A stretch of 39,493 nucleotides of DNA from Prochlorococcus sp. AG-412-I05 (GCA_003214855.1 QCLC01000015.1:1-39493), one strand, 5' to 3'. Shown: positions 28,087 through 37,852, counted from the first letter of the stretch. The notes: a model not told the origin generated them from the letters alone. Made by a program: numbers and translations.

Positions 28087-28644
28087 GCGACGATGAAGCG
28101 CTGTAGGGCCTAAATCCAACAAGGCACGCCGGTGGATCGCCGTTCCATAGCCAACATGTCGCTCCAAACCGTAGCCATAGAAGCGACTAGCCAACCGCTT
28201 GATCAGCCCATCACGAGCCTGCTTGGCCAACACACTGGCTGCAGCGATGGCCGCACATTTGCTATCACCGCGCACCACGGTACGTTGTGGCCCCATCCAG
28301 AGGCGCAATGGCAACACGCCATCAACCAAGACAAGCTGCAACGGTGTAGGTAGCCGCTGCAGTGCCCTCAGCATGGAAAGTTCCGTCGCTGAGCGAATGC
28401 CTAGCGCGTCAATTTCTCGAGCCGAGGCCTGTCCAAGAGCCCAAGCCGTCGCGGCCTCCTCAATCAGCGGCACTAGGCGAGCCCTGCGGCGAACAGTCAG
28501 TGCTTTGCTATCTGTTAACCCCTCAGCTAACAACTCGACTGCCGCAACTTCAGTCAGGACAACCGCTCCGGCAAACACAGGACCAAACAAGCAGCCCCGA
28601 CCAACCTCATCAACTCCGGCGATGGATTCCGCCGAAGGGTCCAT
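28042..28644 (-). CDS. rnhB: Ribonuclease HII
   Basis: RNase HII cuts RNA in RNA-DNA hybrids and removes single misincorporated ribonucleotides. The protein has the conserved AGVDEVGRG (first acidic pair), [25 protein letters not shown] and [11 protein letters not shown] segments, all in order. I prefer the ATG at 28642-28644, which starts 1 base after the rne stop; a longer frame to 28698 would lie inside rne. The arrangement means rne and rnhB are translated from one message. The 3' end overlaps the convergent DUF1997 gene. Confidence 0.95.
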   Translation of the reverse strand: MDPSAESIAGVDEVGRGCLFGPVFAGAVVLTEVAAVELLAEGLTDSKALTVRRRARLVPLIEEAATAWALGQASAREIDALGIRSATELSMLRALQRLPTPLQLVLVDGVLPLRLWMGPQRTVVRGDSKCAAIAAASVLAKQARDGLIKRLASRFYGYGLERHVGYGTAIHRRALLDLGPTALHRRSFLTKLFAVNGSLT

Positions 28645-28645
28645 A

Positions 28646-30589
28646 TCAGCCTGCGGCAGAGGAACGGCGGCGGCGGCGGCGCGGATCCTCGGGTTCAATC
28701 TCCTGCTGCTCGGAAATTGAAGAAACGGTTTCTACAGAAGCGCTGCTCGATGAATGATCAACCTCAAGAGGAGTGATTTGAACACTTAGAGGCTCATTCT
28801 TTGCGACAACCTTGGCTTGCTGGACAACGACCTCTGTGCCATTGGATGAAAGAGTTTCGACACTGGCTTCGGGAGCGCCACGGCCGGCCCCTCGACCACC
28901 ACCTCGTCCCCGACGCCGACGCCGAATGGAACTAGCCGAAAGCTGCTCACGAGCCTCCTCAAGGACAGACTCAGCATCTTCCCCAGGCCGAACCACGCGA
29001 ACCAGAAGGTTGTCATTCTCTGGGGGTGGCTCAATCAAAAGCAAAGGGTTTAATCCAAGCCAAGCAAACACCTCCTCCTGCCCTGAATCCATTGGAACAG
29101 CAACCAATTCAGGTTCCTGGCGACGAATAACACCCTCAGACGAGGCCGAAGGCTCTTGTCTCTCAGGTTCAACAGACGTGGTTGACTCAACTCCATTCGC
29201 CACACCAGAAGGAGGCGTATGCGCAGGTAGCTCAACCGCACCGGTACGAATGCGCCCACCACGCCTACGGCGACCATTACCGCCCTCCCCTGGCACCTGC
29301 GCTTCAGCCCGAGCAGAGGCTGCTGATCTCACCAATCCAGTCGCCATAGCAAGTGGCTGTAGCAGATCTTTGCCAGGTAGTACCGCCACATGGCCAAGGC
29401 CACCACAGGCAGGACAAGCCCTGCCAAACAATTCATAGATGTTCTGCCCCTGACGCTTACGCGTGAGTTCCACCAGCCCCAGTTCAGTCAACTGGGCAAT
29501 CTGAGGACGAGCAGCGTCATCGCGAACGGCTGCTGTGAAATGCTCCAGCAACTGCAACTGATCACGGCGCGACTCCATGTCGATGAAGTCGATGATGATC
29601 ACACCGCCAATATTGCGAAGCTTCAGCTGGCGGGCAATCTCAATAGCTGCCTCACAATTGGTCCAGAGCACCGTCTGACGAGCATTGGCCGAACGAGTGA
29701 ACGAGCCTGAATTGACATCAATAACAGTGAGTGCCTCCGTCGGCTCAATGATCACGTAGCCACCAGATGGCAGATCTACCCTGGGCTTGAGAGCATCGCG
29801 GATGGCAGCATTAACTCGGTAATGCTCAAGAAGTTCGGTGGATTCGTTATGGGCCTCAACTAATACATTTGGCCCTTCCTGGCCAAGGAAACTGCTCACA
29901 CGCTCAATGGCAGCGGCATCATTTACCACTACTCTCACAAGATCTGGACCGACGTGATCTCTCAAAACGCGAAGAATGAAATCTTCATCGCGATTGAGCA
30001 GTACCGGTGGTAGAGCATTGTCTGCCGCCTGCTGGATCGCTTCCCATTGCCTGAGTAAAAGCTCCAGATCATCGATCAGCAGATCTTCACTAATGCCATC
30101 GGCCTCGGTGCGAATCAACAGGCCAGCACCCGGCGGCTTCACTAGTACGCCAAGTGCTCGCAAGCGATTGCGTTCCCCTTCGGAATTAATCCGGCGAGAG
30201 ATGTTCACCCCCTTGCCATGGGGCTGCAGCACCAAGTAGCGACCAGGCAGCGCCAGGTTGCCAGTAAGCCTTGGCCCCTTAGACCCTGTTGGCTCCTTCA
30301 TCACCTGAACCAACACCTGCTGACGGGGCTCCAGCAGCTCGGTGATCCCTGCAGCACCCTTCTTCAAACGCAGAGGGCCCAGATCAGTGACATGGATAAA
30401 ACCATTTTTCTCACTTTCCCCAATATTCACAAAAGCGGCATCAATTCCCGGGAGAACGTTCTCGACCGTGCCGAGGTAGACATCTCCGATCTGGTATCGA
30501 CCCTGAGCGACGATCAACTCATCGACTCGCTCATCTGTGAGCAAGGCTGCGATCCGCAGCTGCTCAGAGATGACAATTTGCTGGGGCAT
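28646..30589 (-). CDS. rne: Ribonuclease E/G
   Basis: This endonuclease starts mRNA decay and processes rRNA and tRNA. The 647-residue protein has an N-terminal S1 domain (about 35-115), catalytic Asp291 in DVNSG and Asp334 in IIIDFID, spaced 43 apart as in E. coli RNase E, and the zinc-link pair C392/C395 in ACPACGG. After about residue 410 it turns acidic, proline- and arginine-rich with low complexity, and it ends [16 protein letters not shown]. The RRRRRRSS motif is the element reported in cyanobacterial RNase E to bind polynucleotide phosphorylase. rnhB follows after 1 base. The 269-base gap upstream may hold an autoregulatory leader. Confidence 0.96.
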   Translation of the reverse strand: MPQQIVISEQLRIAALLTDERVDELIVAQGRYQIGDVYLGTVENVLPGIDAAFVNIGESEKNGFIHVTDLGPLRLKKGAAGITELLEPRQQVLVQVMKEPTGSKGPRLTGNLALPGRYLVLQPHGKGVNISRRINSEGERNRLRALGVLVKPPGAGLLIRTEADGISEDLLIDDLELLLRQWEAIQQAADNALPPVLLNRDEDFILRVLRDHVGPDLVRVVVNDAAAIERVSSFLGQEGPNVLVEAHNESTELLEHYRVNAAIRDALKPRVDLPSGGYVIIEPTEALTVIDVNSGSFTRSANARQTVLWTNCEAAIEIARQLKLRNIGGVIIIDFIDMESRRDQLQLLEHFTAAVRDDAARPQIAQLTELGLVELTRKRQGQNIYELFGRACPACGGLGHVAVLPGKDLLQPLAMATGLVRSAASARAEAQVPGEGGNGRRRRGGRIRTGAVELPAHTPPSGVANGVESTTSVEPERQEPSASSEGVIRRQEPELVAVPMDSGQEEVFAWLGLNPLLLIEPPPENDNLLVRVVRPGEDAESVLEEAREQLSASSIRRRRRGRGGGRGAGRGAPEASVETLSSNGTEVVVQQAKVVAKNEPLSVQITPLEVDHSSSSASVETVSSISEQQEIEPEDPRRRRRRSSAAG

Positions 30590-30858
30590 AGAAAATAAAT
30601 AGGGAGCCTGCTGGACTCAGAACCGATCAATGGCCTGCCGGCTCAATGCATCGGGTGGAACACGAATTAAAAGCCAAAGGCCGTTGAAGAAGCAGACGGA
30701 GTCAAAAACTCCTATGGGTTTTGTGTCTCACTGCTCCCGAACAGAGGGAACGGAATGAACGAGCAGCAAATAGCCTCGCTTTGCTCAGAATTGGAGTGAA
30801 GAAGGCCGGGACGGACCAGTGGCAAAGATTGCCCCTGCATTCACGTCATATTTTGACT
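30590..30858 (-). promoter_or_regulatory. rne upstream region / leader
   Basis: The 269 bases between the radical SAM gene and rne have no gene I can support. A small hairpin GGAGT-TTTTG-ACTCC (minus-strand sense) lies at 30698-30712, and an AU-rich run TATTTATTTTCT immediately precedes the rne ATG in place of a Shine-Dalgarno sequence. RNase E genes in several bacteria, including Synechocystis, are autoregulated through the leader, so this AU-rich stretch is a candidate cleavage site. Confidence 0.3.
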
Positions 30859-33519
30859 CTAACACTGCAGCAACTTGAGTTCCTGCCTTTGCACACCGGT
30901 CATGCGCAAAGACTCACCCATCTGCTCTGCAAGCCAATGCTGCACCTGAACAGGTTTAAGGCTACGGCCCATCGAATCAATGCTTGCCTCCAGACGCAGT
31001 TGAACGACGTCTAAGCAAAGAGACTCACCTCCCTCCTCGCATCTGTTGCACAGTTGAAGTTCACGCAGTGCTGGCCGGCAATCTCGTTGACGCGGCCGTC
31101 CCTTCTTATCCATGTCATGCCACAGCAGTTCATGAGCTTCCTTCAAAAACTCCACAGCTACTTGCCACTGATGCCACGTCGATGGCTTCTCAGACTCAAT
31201 GGCCAAATCAAAGCGCCATGAGGCTGCAACCAACAACTGAGAGAGGCTGCTACCGCCTACAGGCACAGATTCCGCACTTAGCAAAGAGAGTCCCTTCGGC
31301 AAGGTGACCTGAAGCTGCTGACGCATGGTCTCGGCCTCCACCGGCTCCACAAACTCGAGATCCATCCATTCCCCAAAGGCCTCTACCCCCAAAGGCAAAG
31401 CCAGAGCTATTTGCAAACGGGGCAGGGAATGAAACCCACCGCTGTAACTCACTGGCAAACCACTGCGCCGCAGTGCTCTTTCAAGCAGACGCATGACATC
31501 CAGATGACTAAGAAGGGCCATCGAACCAGTTTTTGCGAATCGCAGACGGATGCGACAGGCTCGCTTCGTTAAAGGAGTTTTCTGAAGCTGCCGATCTGGC
31601 ACAGGCGGCGGCGGCACCACCTCGTTGTGACCCATTTCAGAACCACAGACGCCACAACTACTACAGCCTTCGAAAGAACAGTCAGGCACCACCGTTGCCG
31701 TCAAGGCACGCTGCAGATCCTCTGCCAGCCAGCTCTTATCAATGCCCGTATCAATGTGATCCCACGGCAGAGACTGAGCGCAGAAGCTGCTCAGATCATC
31801 GCGATTGAGGGCTGAGGTCGCTCCCCAGCTCCCTAACTCCAGATCCCTATATCGGCCCTCCAGCCCTGCAGCTGCAATAGCCCAGACCCAGGCCTGATAA
31901 GTGCGATCAAGGGCCTCGAACCAAGCATCCATGCCTCCTCCCGCCCGCCAGGCTGCCTCGATCACCGACGAGAGACGACGATCACCGCGACCGACAAAGT
32001 CCTCCATGGCGGAGAGGCGCACATCAGTGAAATTGACCTTTACGCCTCTGAGCGCCCGAAAGGCCTGTTGCAGCTTTTGCTGACGTCGCTGCAGTTCTTG
32101 CGTAGATACGCTGTGCCACTGAAAAGGCGTATGTGGCTTTGGAGTGAAGTTACTAACCGTGATCTTCAGGTTCAATCGCCCAAGATCCCTGCACTGCTCC
32201 TGCAACATCTGACAGGTATCGGCAATGCCAAGCACATCCTCATCCGTTTCGCTCGGCAATCCGATCATGAAGTAGAGCTTGACCTTGCGAAAGCCGTTCT
32301 GCATCGCCGTGCGGATCCCATGCAGCAGGTCGGCGTTCGTAAGACCTTTATTGACAACGTTTCGCAAGCGCTGACTGCCAGCCTCCGGCGCGAAGGTGAG
32401 ACCGGCCTGACGAGCACCGCCAACGATGTGAGCGATATCATCATCAAAGCGATCGACCCGTTGGCTGGGCAGCTGAAGGGTCACATTCTGATCCGCTAAA
32501 CGATTTCGCAACTCCACACCAACCGCTGGCAGAGCCAAGTAATCGCTGCAACTGAGCGACAACAACGAAAAATCGCTATATCCCGTTCGCTTCATACCAT
32601 TGTGCACTGCTTCAATCACCGCCTCCGGATCAACATCCCGAGCTGGCCGTGTGAGCATGCCGGGCTGGCAAAAACGACAACCACGAGTACAACCGCGACG
32701 AATCTCCACCTTGAGTCGATCATGCACCGTTTCTATATGTGGAACCAAACCCATGGCGTAGTGAGGCATCGGCTTGGCCACCCGTCGCAGAATCTTGGCC
32801 GGCGCAGCAGGCTCCAAAGGAACGATGGAGGTGCCATCAGGGCCTTGACCGTAAAGCGACGGCACGTAAACGCCAGGCACCTGAGCTAAGTCCTGCAAAA
32901 GGCTTGAGCGACTCAGTCCATTGGCCTTAGCGTCAGCCACTACCAAACCAATCTCAGGCAGCAGCTCTTCACCATCGCCAATGGCTACAAAATCAAAAAA
33001 AGCGGCATAGGGCTCAGGGTTACTGGTAGCCGTTGGTCCGCCAGCAAAGATCAATGGTGGTGCCGCTAGATCATTCAGGGGCTGATCACCACGGTCGCTT
33101 GCCAACAAAGGAATCTCTGACAGAGCAAGCATCTCAAGGATGTTTGTAGCCCCAAGCTCATAACAGAGGCTGAAGCCAAGGATGTCGAAGGCCTGGAGAG
33201 GACGGCGACTCTCCACCGCGAACAGAGGCTGCCGTAGGTCCCGCAGGCGCTGGGCCAGGTCCTGAGCGGGAAGATAGGCCCTGTCACAAAGCTGACCTGG
33301 AACTGCGTTGAGAATCGAATAAAGAATGATGTGGCCCTGATTGCTCGCGCCCACCTCGTAGATCTCCGGGTAGGAGAGAGCCCAGCGCACCCGAGAGGCC
33401 TGCCAATCACGAGGCTCCACCCCCAACTCATGGCCCATGTAACGGGCAGGGCGATTGATCCCGGCATTGACCAGGCTGTCGAAATCCACCGGCTCCAGAC
33501 GGGGTGAGGCGACGGTCAT
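30859..33519 (-). CDS. Radical SAM protein with C-terminal DUF2344 domain (TIGR03960/TIGR03936 type)
   Basis: The 886-residue protein joins a B12-binding-like/radical SAM part (about 1-600) to a DUF2344 domain (about 650-886). The radical-SAM cysteines are in RRGCTRGCRFCQPGM (CX3CX2C, near residue 276). Family context segments include LSYPEIYEVGASNQGHIILY, TFAPEAGSQRLRNVVNKG and YFMIGLPSETDEDV. The DUF2344 start is seen in IRLRFAKTGSMALLSHLDVM then RLLERALRRSGLPVSYSGGF. A cysteine cluster DCSFEGCSSCGVCG lies between the parts. The fused form is common in cyanobacteria; the substrate is not known. rRNA or tRNA modification is often guessed for the family but nothing here shows it. Confidence 0.88.
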   Translation of the reverse strand: MTVASPRLEPVDFDSLVNAGINRPARYMGHELGVEPRDWQASRVRWALSYPEIYEVGASNQGHIILYSILNAVPGQLCDRAYLPAQDLAQRLRDLRQPLFAVESRRPLQAFDILGFSLCYELGATNILEMLALSEIPLLASDRGDQPLNDLAAPPLIFAGGPTATSNPEPYAAFFDFVAIGDGEELLPEIGLVVADAKANGLSRSSLLQDLAQVPGVYVPSLYGQGPDGTSIVPLEPAAPAKILRRVAKPMPHYAMGLVPHIETVHDRLKVEIRRGCTRGCRFCQPGMLTRPARDVDPEAVIEAVHNGMKRTGYSDFSLLSLSCSDYLALPAVGVELRNRLADQNVTLQLPSQRVDRFDDDIAHIVGGARQAGLTFAPEAGSQRLRNVVNKGLTNADLLHGIRTAMQNGFRKVKLYFMIGLPSETDEDVLGIADTCQMLQEQCRDLGRLNLKITVSNFTPKPHTPFQWHSVSTQELQRRQQKLQQAFRALRGVKVNFTDVRLSAMEDFVGRGDRRLSSVIEAAWRAGGGMDAWFEALDRTYQAWVWAIAAAGLEGRYRDLELGSWGATSALNRDDLSSFCAQSLPWDHIDTGIDKSWLAEDLQRALTATVVPDCSFEGCSSCGVCGSEMGHNEVVPPPPVPDRQLQKTPLTKRACRIRLRFAKTGSMALLSHLDVMRLLERALRRSGLPVSYSGGFHSLPRLQIALALPLGVEAFGEWMDLEFVEPVEAETMRQQLQVTLPKGLSLLSAESVPVGGSSLSQLLVAASWRFDLAIESEKPSTWHQWQVAVEFLKEAHELLWHDMDKKGRPRQRDCRPALRELQLCNRCEEGGESLCLDVVQLRLEASIDSMGRSLKPVQVQHWLAEQMGESLRMTGVQRQELKLLQC

Positions 33520-33624
33520 GGCCAGTAGGGCACTAATCCCATCGTATGGACAACGATGGCCCCCCCGACACCGCGCAAGGCCCCGTGACGTAGCAAGATG
33601 CCTGCCAAGACAGCCAGCTCATCA

Positions 33625-34851
33625 GTGGTTCAGGTCAACAGCAACTACCTCAAACTCAAGGCGGGATATCTATTCCCCGAAATCGCCAGGCGGATCAAAA
33701 GCTTCAGTGAAGCCAACCCGGATGCTGCGCTCATCCGCCTCGGCATCGGCGATGTAACCGAACCACTGCCACTAGCATGCAGAAACGCGATGAAGGTCGC
33801 CATCGACGAGATGGGGACCAACACTGGCTTCCATGGCTATGGCCCTGAGCAGGGCTACGACTGGCTGCGCGAAGCGATCGCCAAGCATGATTTCCAGACC
33901 AAAGGCTGTCAGATCAATGCCGAGGAGATCTTTGTCTCCGACGGATCGAAGTGCGACAGCAGCAACATCCTCGACATCCTTGGGAGCAGCAATCGCATCG
34001 CCGTTACAGATCCAGTTTATCCGGTGTATGTCGACAGCAACGTGATGACGGGTCGCACCGGCGACGCCAATCAAAGCGGTCGCTACGCAGGTCTGAGCTA
34101 CCTGCCAATCAACGCCGAAAATGGGTTCGCAGCCAAGATCCCCTCCGAACCAGTCGATCTGATCTATCTGTGTTTCCCCAACAACCCCACCGGAGCGGTA
34201 GCCACAAGAGCCCAGCTCCAGGAGTGGGTGAACTATGCCCGCACCAACAGCGTCTTGATTTTGTTTGACGCTGCCTATGAGGCGTTCATCCAGAATCCCG
34301 ACCTGCCCCATTCGATCTATGAGATCGAGGGAGCGCGCGAGTGTGCCATCGAATTCCGATCGTTCTCCAAGAATGCTGGATTCACCGGCACCCGTTGCGC
34401 CTTCACGGTGGTACCGAAAGGCTTAAAGGGCAAAAGCGACGATGGATCAGATGTGGAACTCTGGAATCTCTGGAACAGGCGCCAAAGCACCAAATTCAAC
34501 GGCGTCAGCTACATCATTCAGCGTGGCGCCGAAGCGGTTTACTCCGCCCAAGGCCAGGGGGAGATCAATGCGCTAGTGAGCTTCTACATGAGAAACGCCG
34601 CCATCATCCGCAGGGAACTTACGAGCGCCGGGATCGAAGTGCATGGTGGTGAGCATGCGCCCTATGTATGGCTGAAGACACCGGACGACATGGATTCCTG
34701 GGGCTTCTTCGATCATCTGCTCCATAACGCCCACGTGGTAGGCACCCCAGGCAGCGGTTTCGGTGCTGCAGGCGAAGGCTACTTCCGTCTCTCAGCCTTC
34801 AACAGTCGCGTCAATGTGGACGAGGCCATGCGTCGGATCCGTGCCCTCTGA
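33625..34851 (+). CDS. dapL: LL-diaminopimelate aminotransferase
   Basis: DapL converts tetrahydrodipicolinate directly to LL-diaminopimelate using glutamate, the lysine and peptidoglycan route of cyanobacteria and plants. The protein has [19 protein letters not shown] at the start, [31 protein letters not shown] and the PLP lysine in [16 protein letters not shown] chose the GTG at 33625 because the family normally begins M-V-Q-V-N, giving 408 residues; an in-frame ATG at 33598 would add nine residues. Neither start has a strong ribosome site. Divergent from the radical SAM gene, with clpS following on the same strand. Confidence 0.96.
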   Translation: MVQVNSNYLKLKAGYLFPEIARRIKSFSEANPDAALIRLGIGDVTEPLPLACRNAMKVAIDEMGTNTGFHGYGPEQGYDWLREAIAKHDFQTKGCQINAEEIFVSDGSKCDSSNILDILGSSNRIAVTDPVYPVYVDSNVMTGRTGDANQSGRYAGLSYLPINAENGFAAKIPSEPVDLIYLCFPNNPTGAVATRAQLQEWVNYARTNSVLILFDAAYEAFIQNPDLPHSIYEIEGARECAIEFRSFSKNAGFTGTRCAFTVVPKGLKGKSDDGSDVELWNLWNRRQSTKFNGVSYIIQRGAEAVYSAQGQGEINALVSFYMRNAAIIRRELTSAGIEVHGGEHAPYVWLKTPDDMDSWGFFDHLLHNAHVVGTPGSGFGAAGEGYFRLSAFNSRVNVDEAMRRIRAL

Positions 34852-34953
34852 GATCACAGGATTGATCCCCCGCCATTGAAGCTGGGATTGCTCAACATCT
34901 GCCCCATGGGTAAGCGGCCCACGTACATTGGGAGCCTCCCGATCGTCCTGGCC

Positions 34954-35268
34954 ATGGCGGTGAATGCCCCCAGCCCCAGTCCCGGTGGTGCCGCCGTCCT
35001 CGAGAAGCAAACCGAGCGGATCCGCAAGCAATCGCCTCATTACAAGGTGCTACTTCACAACGATCCGGTGAACTCCATGGAATATGTGGTGGTCACCCTC
35101 CAGCAGGTGGTACCCCAGCTAAGCGAGCAGGACGCCATGGCCGTGATGCTGGAAGCCCATAACACCGGCGTCGGGCTGGTGATCGTCTGCGACCTCGAAC
35201 CAGCGGAGTTCTACTGCGAAACACTGAAAGCCAAGGGGCTGACCAGCACACTGGAACAGGAAAGCTGA
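34954..35268 (+). CDS. clpS: ClpS adaptor for the ClpAP/ClpCP protease
   Basis: ClpS delivers N-end-rule substrates to the Clp chaperone-protease. From ATG 34954 the protein is 104 residues, begins MAVNAPSPSPGGAAVLEKQT, and has the core YKVLLHNDPVNSMEYVV then AVMLEAHNTGVGLVIVCDLEPAEFY. The frame is open upstream to a TTG at 34876, but the extra residues do not resemble the family. Cyanobacteria have two ClpS types; this looks like the canonical ClpS1. The next gene may start on or near its stop codon. Confidence 0.95.
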   Translation: MAVNAPSPSPGGAAVLEKQTERIRKQSPHYKVLLHNDPVNSMEYVVVTLQQVVPQLSEQDAMAVMLEAHNTGVGLVIVCDLEPAEFYCETLKAKGLTSTLEQES

Positions 35269-35324
35269 ACAGGTCTGGCCTACATCCGCTCTGGTCAGCA
35301 TGGTTATCCCAACGTTGGCGCTGG

Positions 35325-36161
35325 TTGCCGACAGTGACCCTGATCCCCCTGCTCTACGGGTTGGGCTGGCTGATCATGCAACCGACGGTCCTGTTCCTGC
35401 CCGGGTTGCCGCTCCAATGGCGCGGCCTGCTGGGAACCCTCTGCAGTGCACTGCTGTTTCTAGTGCTACTGCCTGGCTGGGTTAGGGCCCGCTGGATCTG
35501 CCAACATCCATGGCGCAGCTTGGGCATCACTGGTGCAGGCGTTGGCAACACCCTTCTGAAACCCCTGCTACTGGGATTGGCCGGGGCCGGGACCCTGCTG
35601 CTGCTCATCAGCGTGATCACGATCAGCCGCCATTGGGGCTACTGGCTAGGGGATCTCAACGCCGAAAAACAGCTCAATGCCGTTCTGCTCTGCCTCGTCG
35701 TGGGCTTGCTGGAAGAGCTGCTATTCCGCGGCTGGCTCTGGGGAGAGCTCAAGCTACTGATCGGAGCACGGCTGGCACTGCCCATTCAAGCCCTGATTTT
35801 CAGCCTGGTGCACACACGCTTTAACATTGGAATCTGGCCAATGCTCGGCCTGCTAAGCGGGCTGTTCCTACTGGGCCTGGTCCTAGCCATTCGCAGGCTC
35901 CTCGACCATGGCTCCCTCTGGGGATGCGTAGGACTGCACGGAGGTTTGGTTGGTGGCTGGTTTGCCCTGCAATCCGGCCTCATCCAATTTTCCCCTCAGT
36001 CGCCGCTTTGGCTCACCGGGCCAGGTGACAACCCCCTCGGTGGAGTGGTGGGCATCCTGGCGATGGCTTCCTTACTCGCCTATCAGCTCACGGCATTAGC
36101 CAAGGCCGCCCGCCCCATCACTGGAGCCCGTAGAGCCTCCTCCAAAGGCGCCACCCCGTAA
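35325..36161 (+). CDS. CPBP-family intramembrane metalloprotease-like protein
   Basis: A polytopic membrane protein with about seven hydrophobic segments. It contains the CPBP/Abi-type motifs: glutamates and arginine in GLLEELLFRGWLWGELK, a histidine in FSLVHTRFNIG and another in GLHGGLVGGW, the set thought to bind the catalytic metal. Relatives act on prenylated or membrane-embedded proteins; the substrate here is unknown. The first usual start is TTG at 35325. The frame is open further upstream and a CTG overlapping the clpS stop (35265) follows an AGGAAAG site, so the protein could be up to 20 residues longer. The 3' end overlaps the convergent gene by 79 bases. Confidence 0.82.
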   Translation: MPTVTLIPLLYGLGWLIMQPTVLFLPGLPLQWRGLLGTLCSALLFLVLLPGWVRARWICQHPWRSLGITGAGVGNTLLKPLLLGLAGAGTLLLLISVITISRHWGYWLGDLNAEKQLNAVLLCLVVGLLEELLFRGWLWGELKLLIGARLALPIQALIFSLVHTRFNIGIWPMLGLLSGLFLLGLVLAIRRLLDHGSLWGCVGLHGGLVGGWFALQSGLIQFSPQSPLWLTGPGDNPLGGVVGILAMASLLAYQLTALAKAARPITGARRASSKGATP

Positions 36162-37699
36162 TCCCGCTCAAGCAAGGCCATCACGGTACGTCCGAAATTG
36201 CCAGGGTCAGTCTCAAAAGCCTCGAGACAGATTCTTCCGAAAATGCTTCCCATCGGTTCAGGGTTCCAGAGCAGCTTCCTGGCCGTCCAAGGCATCATGC
36301 TCATGGGGTTGTAGCCGGGCTGAATCAAACCCTGCTCAAAGCCGTATTGCTCCAGATGGGTGTGAGGTTGGAGGCCAATGAAAAAGATGGCAGGCTCCAC
36401 CTTGTCGGGCCCGAAAATCCGTTCCAGCTCGCGGTGATAGGCGATGGATTGACGAATCGTTTCCGGTCTTTCGTCAATCACGTTGAAGGAGTAGTTCACC
36501 GACACGTGTTGGCGGAAGCCAGCGCGGACTAACAGCCGACAGTTCTCAAGCACAGTTCCCAGGTTGTACCCCATGCGCATCTTGCGCACGAGCTCCTGAG
36601 ACCCTGAGGTAATACCAATCTCGAAGTAACTCATGCCGGTTGCCACCATCAACTCCGCAAGCTCGGCATCAAGGTTGTCGGCACGGATGTAGGCGGCCCA
36701 ACGAATTCCATTGAGCCCTTCGGCCTGGATCGCCGTCAGAAGATTTTTGGCATCCTCAATGTATCGGCGGGCGGGGATGAACTGTGCATCAGTGAACCAA
36801 AAGCCACGTACGCCACGGTCATAAAGCTGGCGCATCTCCGCCACCACCTCTTTGACAGGATTGAGCCGTACCTGTTTCCCCTCCACAACGGTGTAAACGC
36901 AATAGCAACAATTGTGGGGACAGCCCCGCTTGGTCTGTACACCGACGTAGAAGTCACCACCCTCGAGGTACCAATTCAACTGAGGCCATATCGATGAGAT
37001 GTAGTCGTAATCGCAGGCGGTTTTAGGACGACTTTCAGGCTGCTCATGAATCAGACCAGCTCGTACTGGCTCACCCACCACAAAACAGCGTTGATCATTC
37101 AGGGAAACGCCGCGCAGCAAATTCTCCAACAGGAGCTCCCCTTCCCCCACCGACACGATGGTGCCCTTCGGCAAAGAGCGACCAAGTTGCTCATAGAACA
37201 CACTCACTGCACCACCACCCAAAACAGCCCGGGCATGGCTGACATAGCGACGAGCAGCTCGCAGCCCATGTCGCACAAGTCGCTGATTGCGCCAGAGCTC
37301 TCCGTAATGGCTTTTCATCAACAACAATCCACCGAAGGCGCCCCGGAGGCGACGCAAAGGATTACTTGCATAAAACACCTCAAAGGAGTGCTGCAGTGGA
37401 TTGCCAGTGCGGCCATCTACCGGTGCATAGATCTGGATATCTCTCCAAGAAAAAACCAGCAGGGTGGGGCGAAACTGATCAATGGTGGCCAACAACACCC
37501 GTTCAACATCCAGCACAGGCAAAGCAGCCAAATCCAAAATCCGTTGAGGAAGATCCGGGAAACACTTGTGCAGGTGATCGGCCAGGTAAATCGGCCCAAT
37601 TGGAAAGATGGGATTGCAGGGCAACCTCACCAGCAGCACACGCTCCTCTACCTGCGAGGAAAATCCTCTAGAAACCTCAAAGGATGAAGCGGAACCCAT
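36083..37699 (-). CDS. B12-binding-type radical SAM protein, unknown substrate
   Basis: The 538-residue protein has the layout of cobalamin-dependent radical SAM enzymes: an N-terminal Rossmann-like part (VLLVRLPCNPIFPIGPIYLA, LVFSWRDIQIY, VLGGGAVSVF, VSVGEGELLLENL) followed by a radical SAM core with cysteines in KRGCPHNCCYCVY (CX3CX2C, near residue 258). GFWFTDAQFIPARRYIEDA and FEIGITSGSQELVRKM are typical core strands. The usual DxHxxG cobalamin-binding motif is not evident, so true B12 binding is unproven. BchE-like and methylthiotransferase relatives share this layout, but I cannot assign a reaction. Divergent from aroC with 185 bases between. Confidence 0.85.
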   Translation of the reverse strand: MGSASSFEVSRGFSSQVEERVLLVRLPCNPIFPIGPIYLADHLHKCFPDLPQRILDLAALPVLDVERVLLATIDQFRPTLLVFSWRDIQIYAPVDGRTGNPLQHSFEVFYASNPLRRLRGAFGGLLLMKSHYGELWRNQRLVRHGLRAARRYVSHARAVLGGGAVSVFYEQLGRSLPKGTIVSVGEGELLLENLLRGVSLNDQRCFVVGEPVRAGLIHEQPESRPKTACDYDYISSIWPQLNWYLEGGDFYVGVQTKRGCPHNCCYCVYTVVEGKQVRLNPVKEVVAEMRQLYDRGVRGFWFTDAQFIPARRYIEDAKNLLTAIQAEGLNGIRWAAYIRADNLDAELAELMVATGMSYFEIGITSGSQELVRKMRMGYNLGTVLENCRLLVRAGFRQHVSVNYSFNVIDERPETIRQSIAYHRELERIFGPDKVEPAIFFIGLQPHTHLEQYGFEQGLIQPGYNPMSMMPWTARKLLWNPEPMGSIFGRICLEAFETDPGNFGRTVMALLERDYGVAPLEEALRAPVMGRAALANAVS

Positions 37700-37840
37700 T
37701 GGTCAAGAGCGCAGGATCTCAGCGATTGCTCAAGCTGAAAGCGACGCTAACAATGACTGGGCTTCTCCCAAGCGCTAATCAGTCAAGCCGTTGTCTCTGA
37801 AACTCCCGGCATCAATTGAAGATGAGCAAAGCAAGCTCCC

Positions 37841-37852
37841 CGCTGCGCAGCG
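37841..37852. promoter_or_regulatory. 12-base perfect palindrome upstream of aroC
   Basis: CGCTGCGCAGCG is perfectly self-complementary and lies 32 bases before the aroC ATG, next to the AT-rich ACTAATTACTCTCTAATAAG that probably includes the aroC -10 region. It could be an operator or a chance GC-rich palindrome. Confidence 0.3.

Noticed and set aside
28645-28698. 18-codon N-terminal extension of rnhB
   Set aside because: It would lie inside the rne coding end and reads as a low-complexity alanine-rich stretch; the ATG at 28644 fits the family start.
34876-34953. 26-codon N-terminal extension of clpS from a TTG
   Set aside because: Extra residues do not resemble ClpS; ATG 34954 gives the usual N-terminus.
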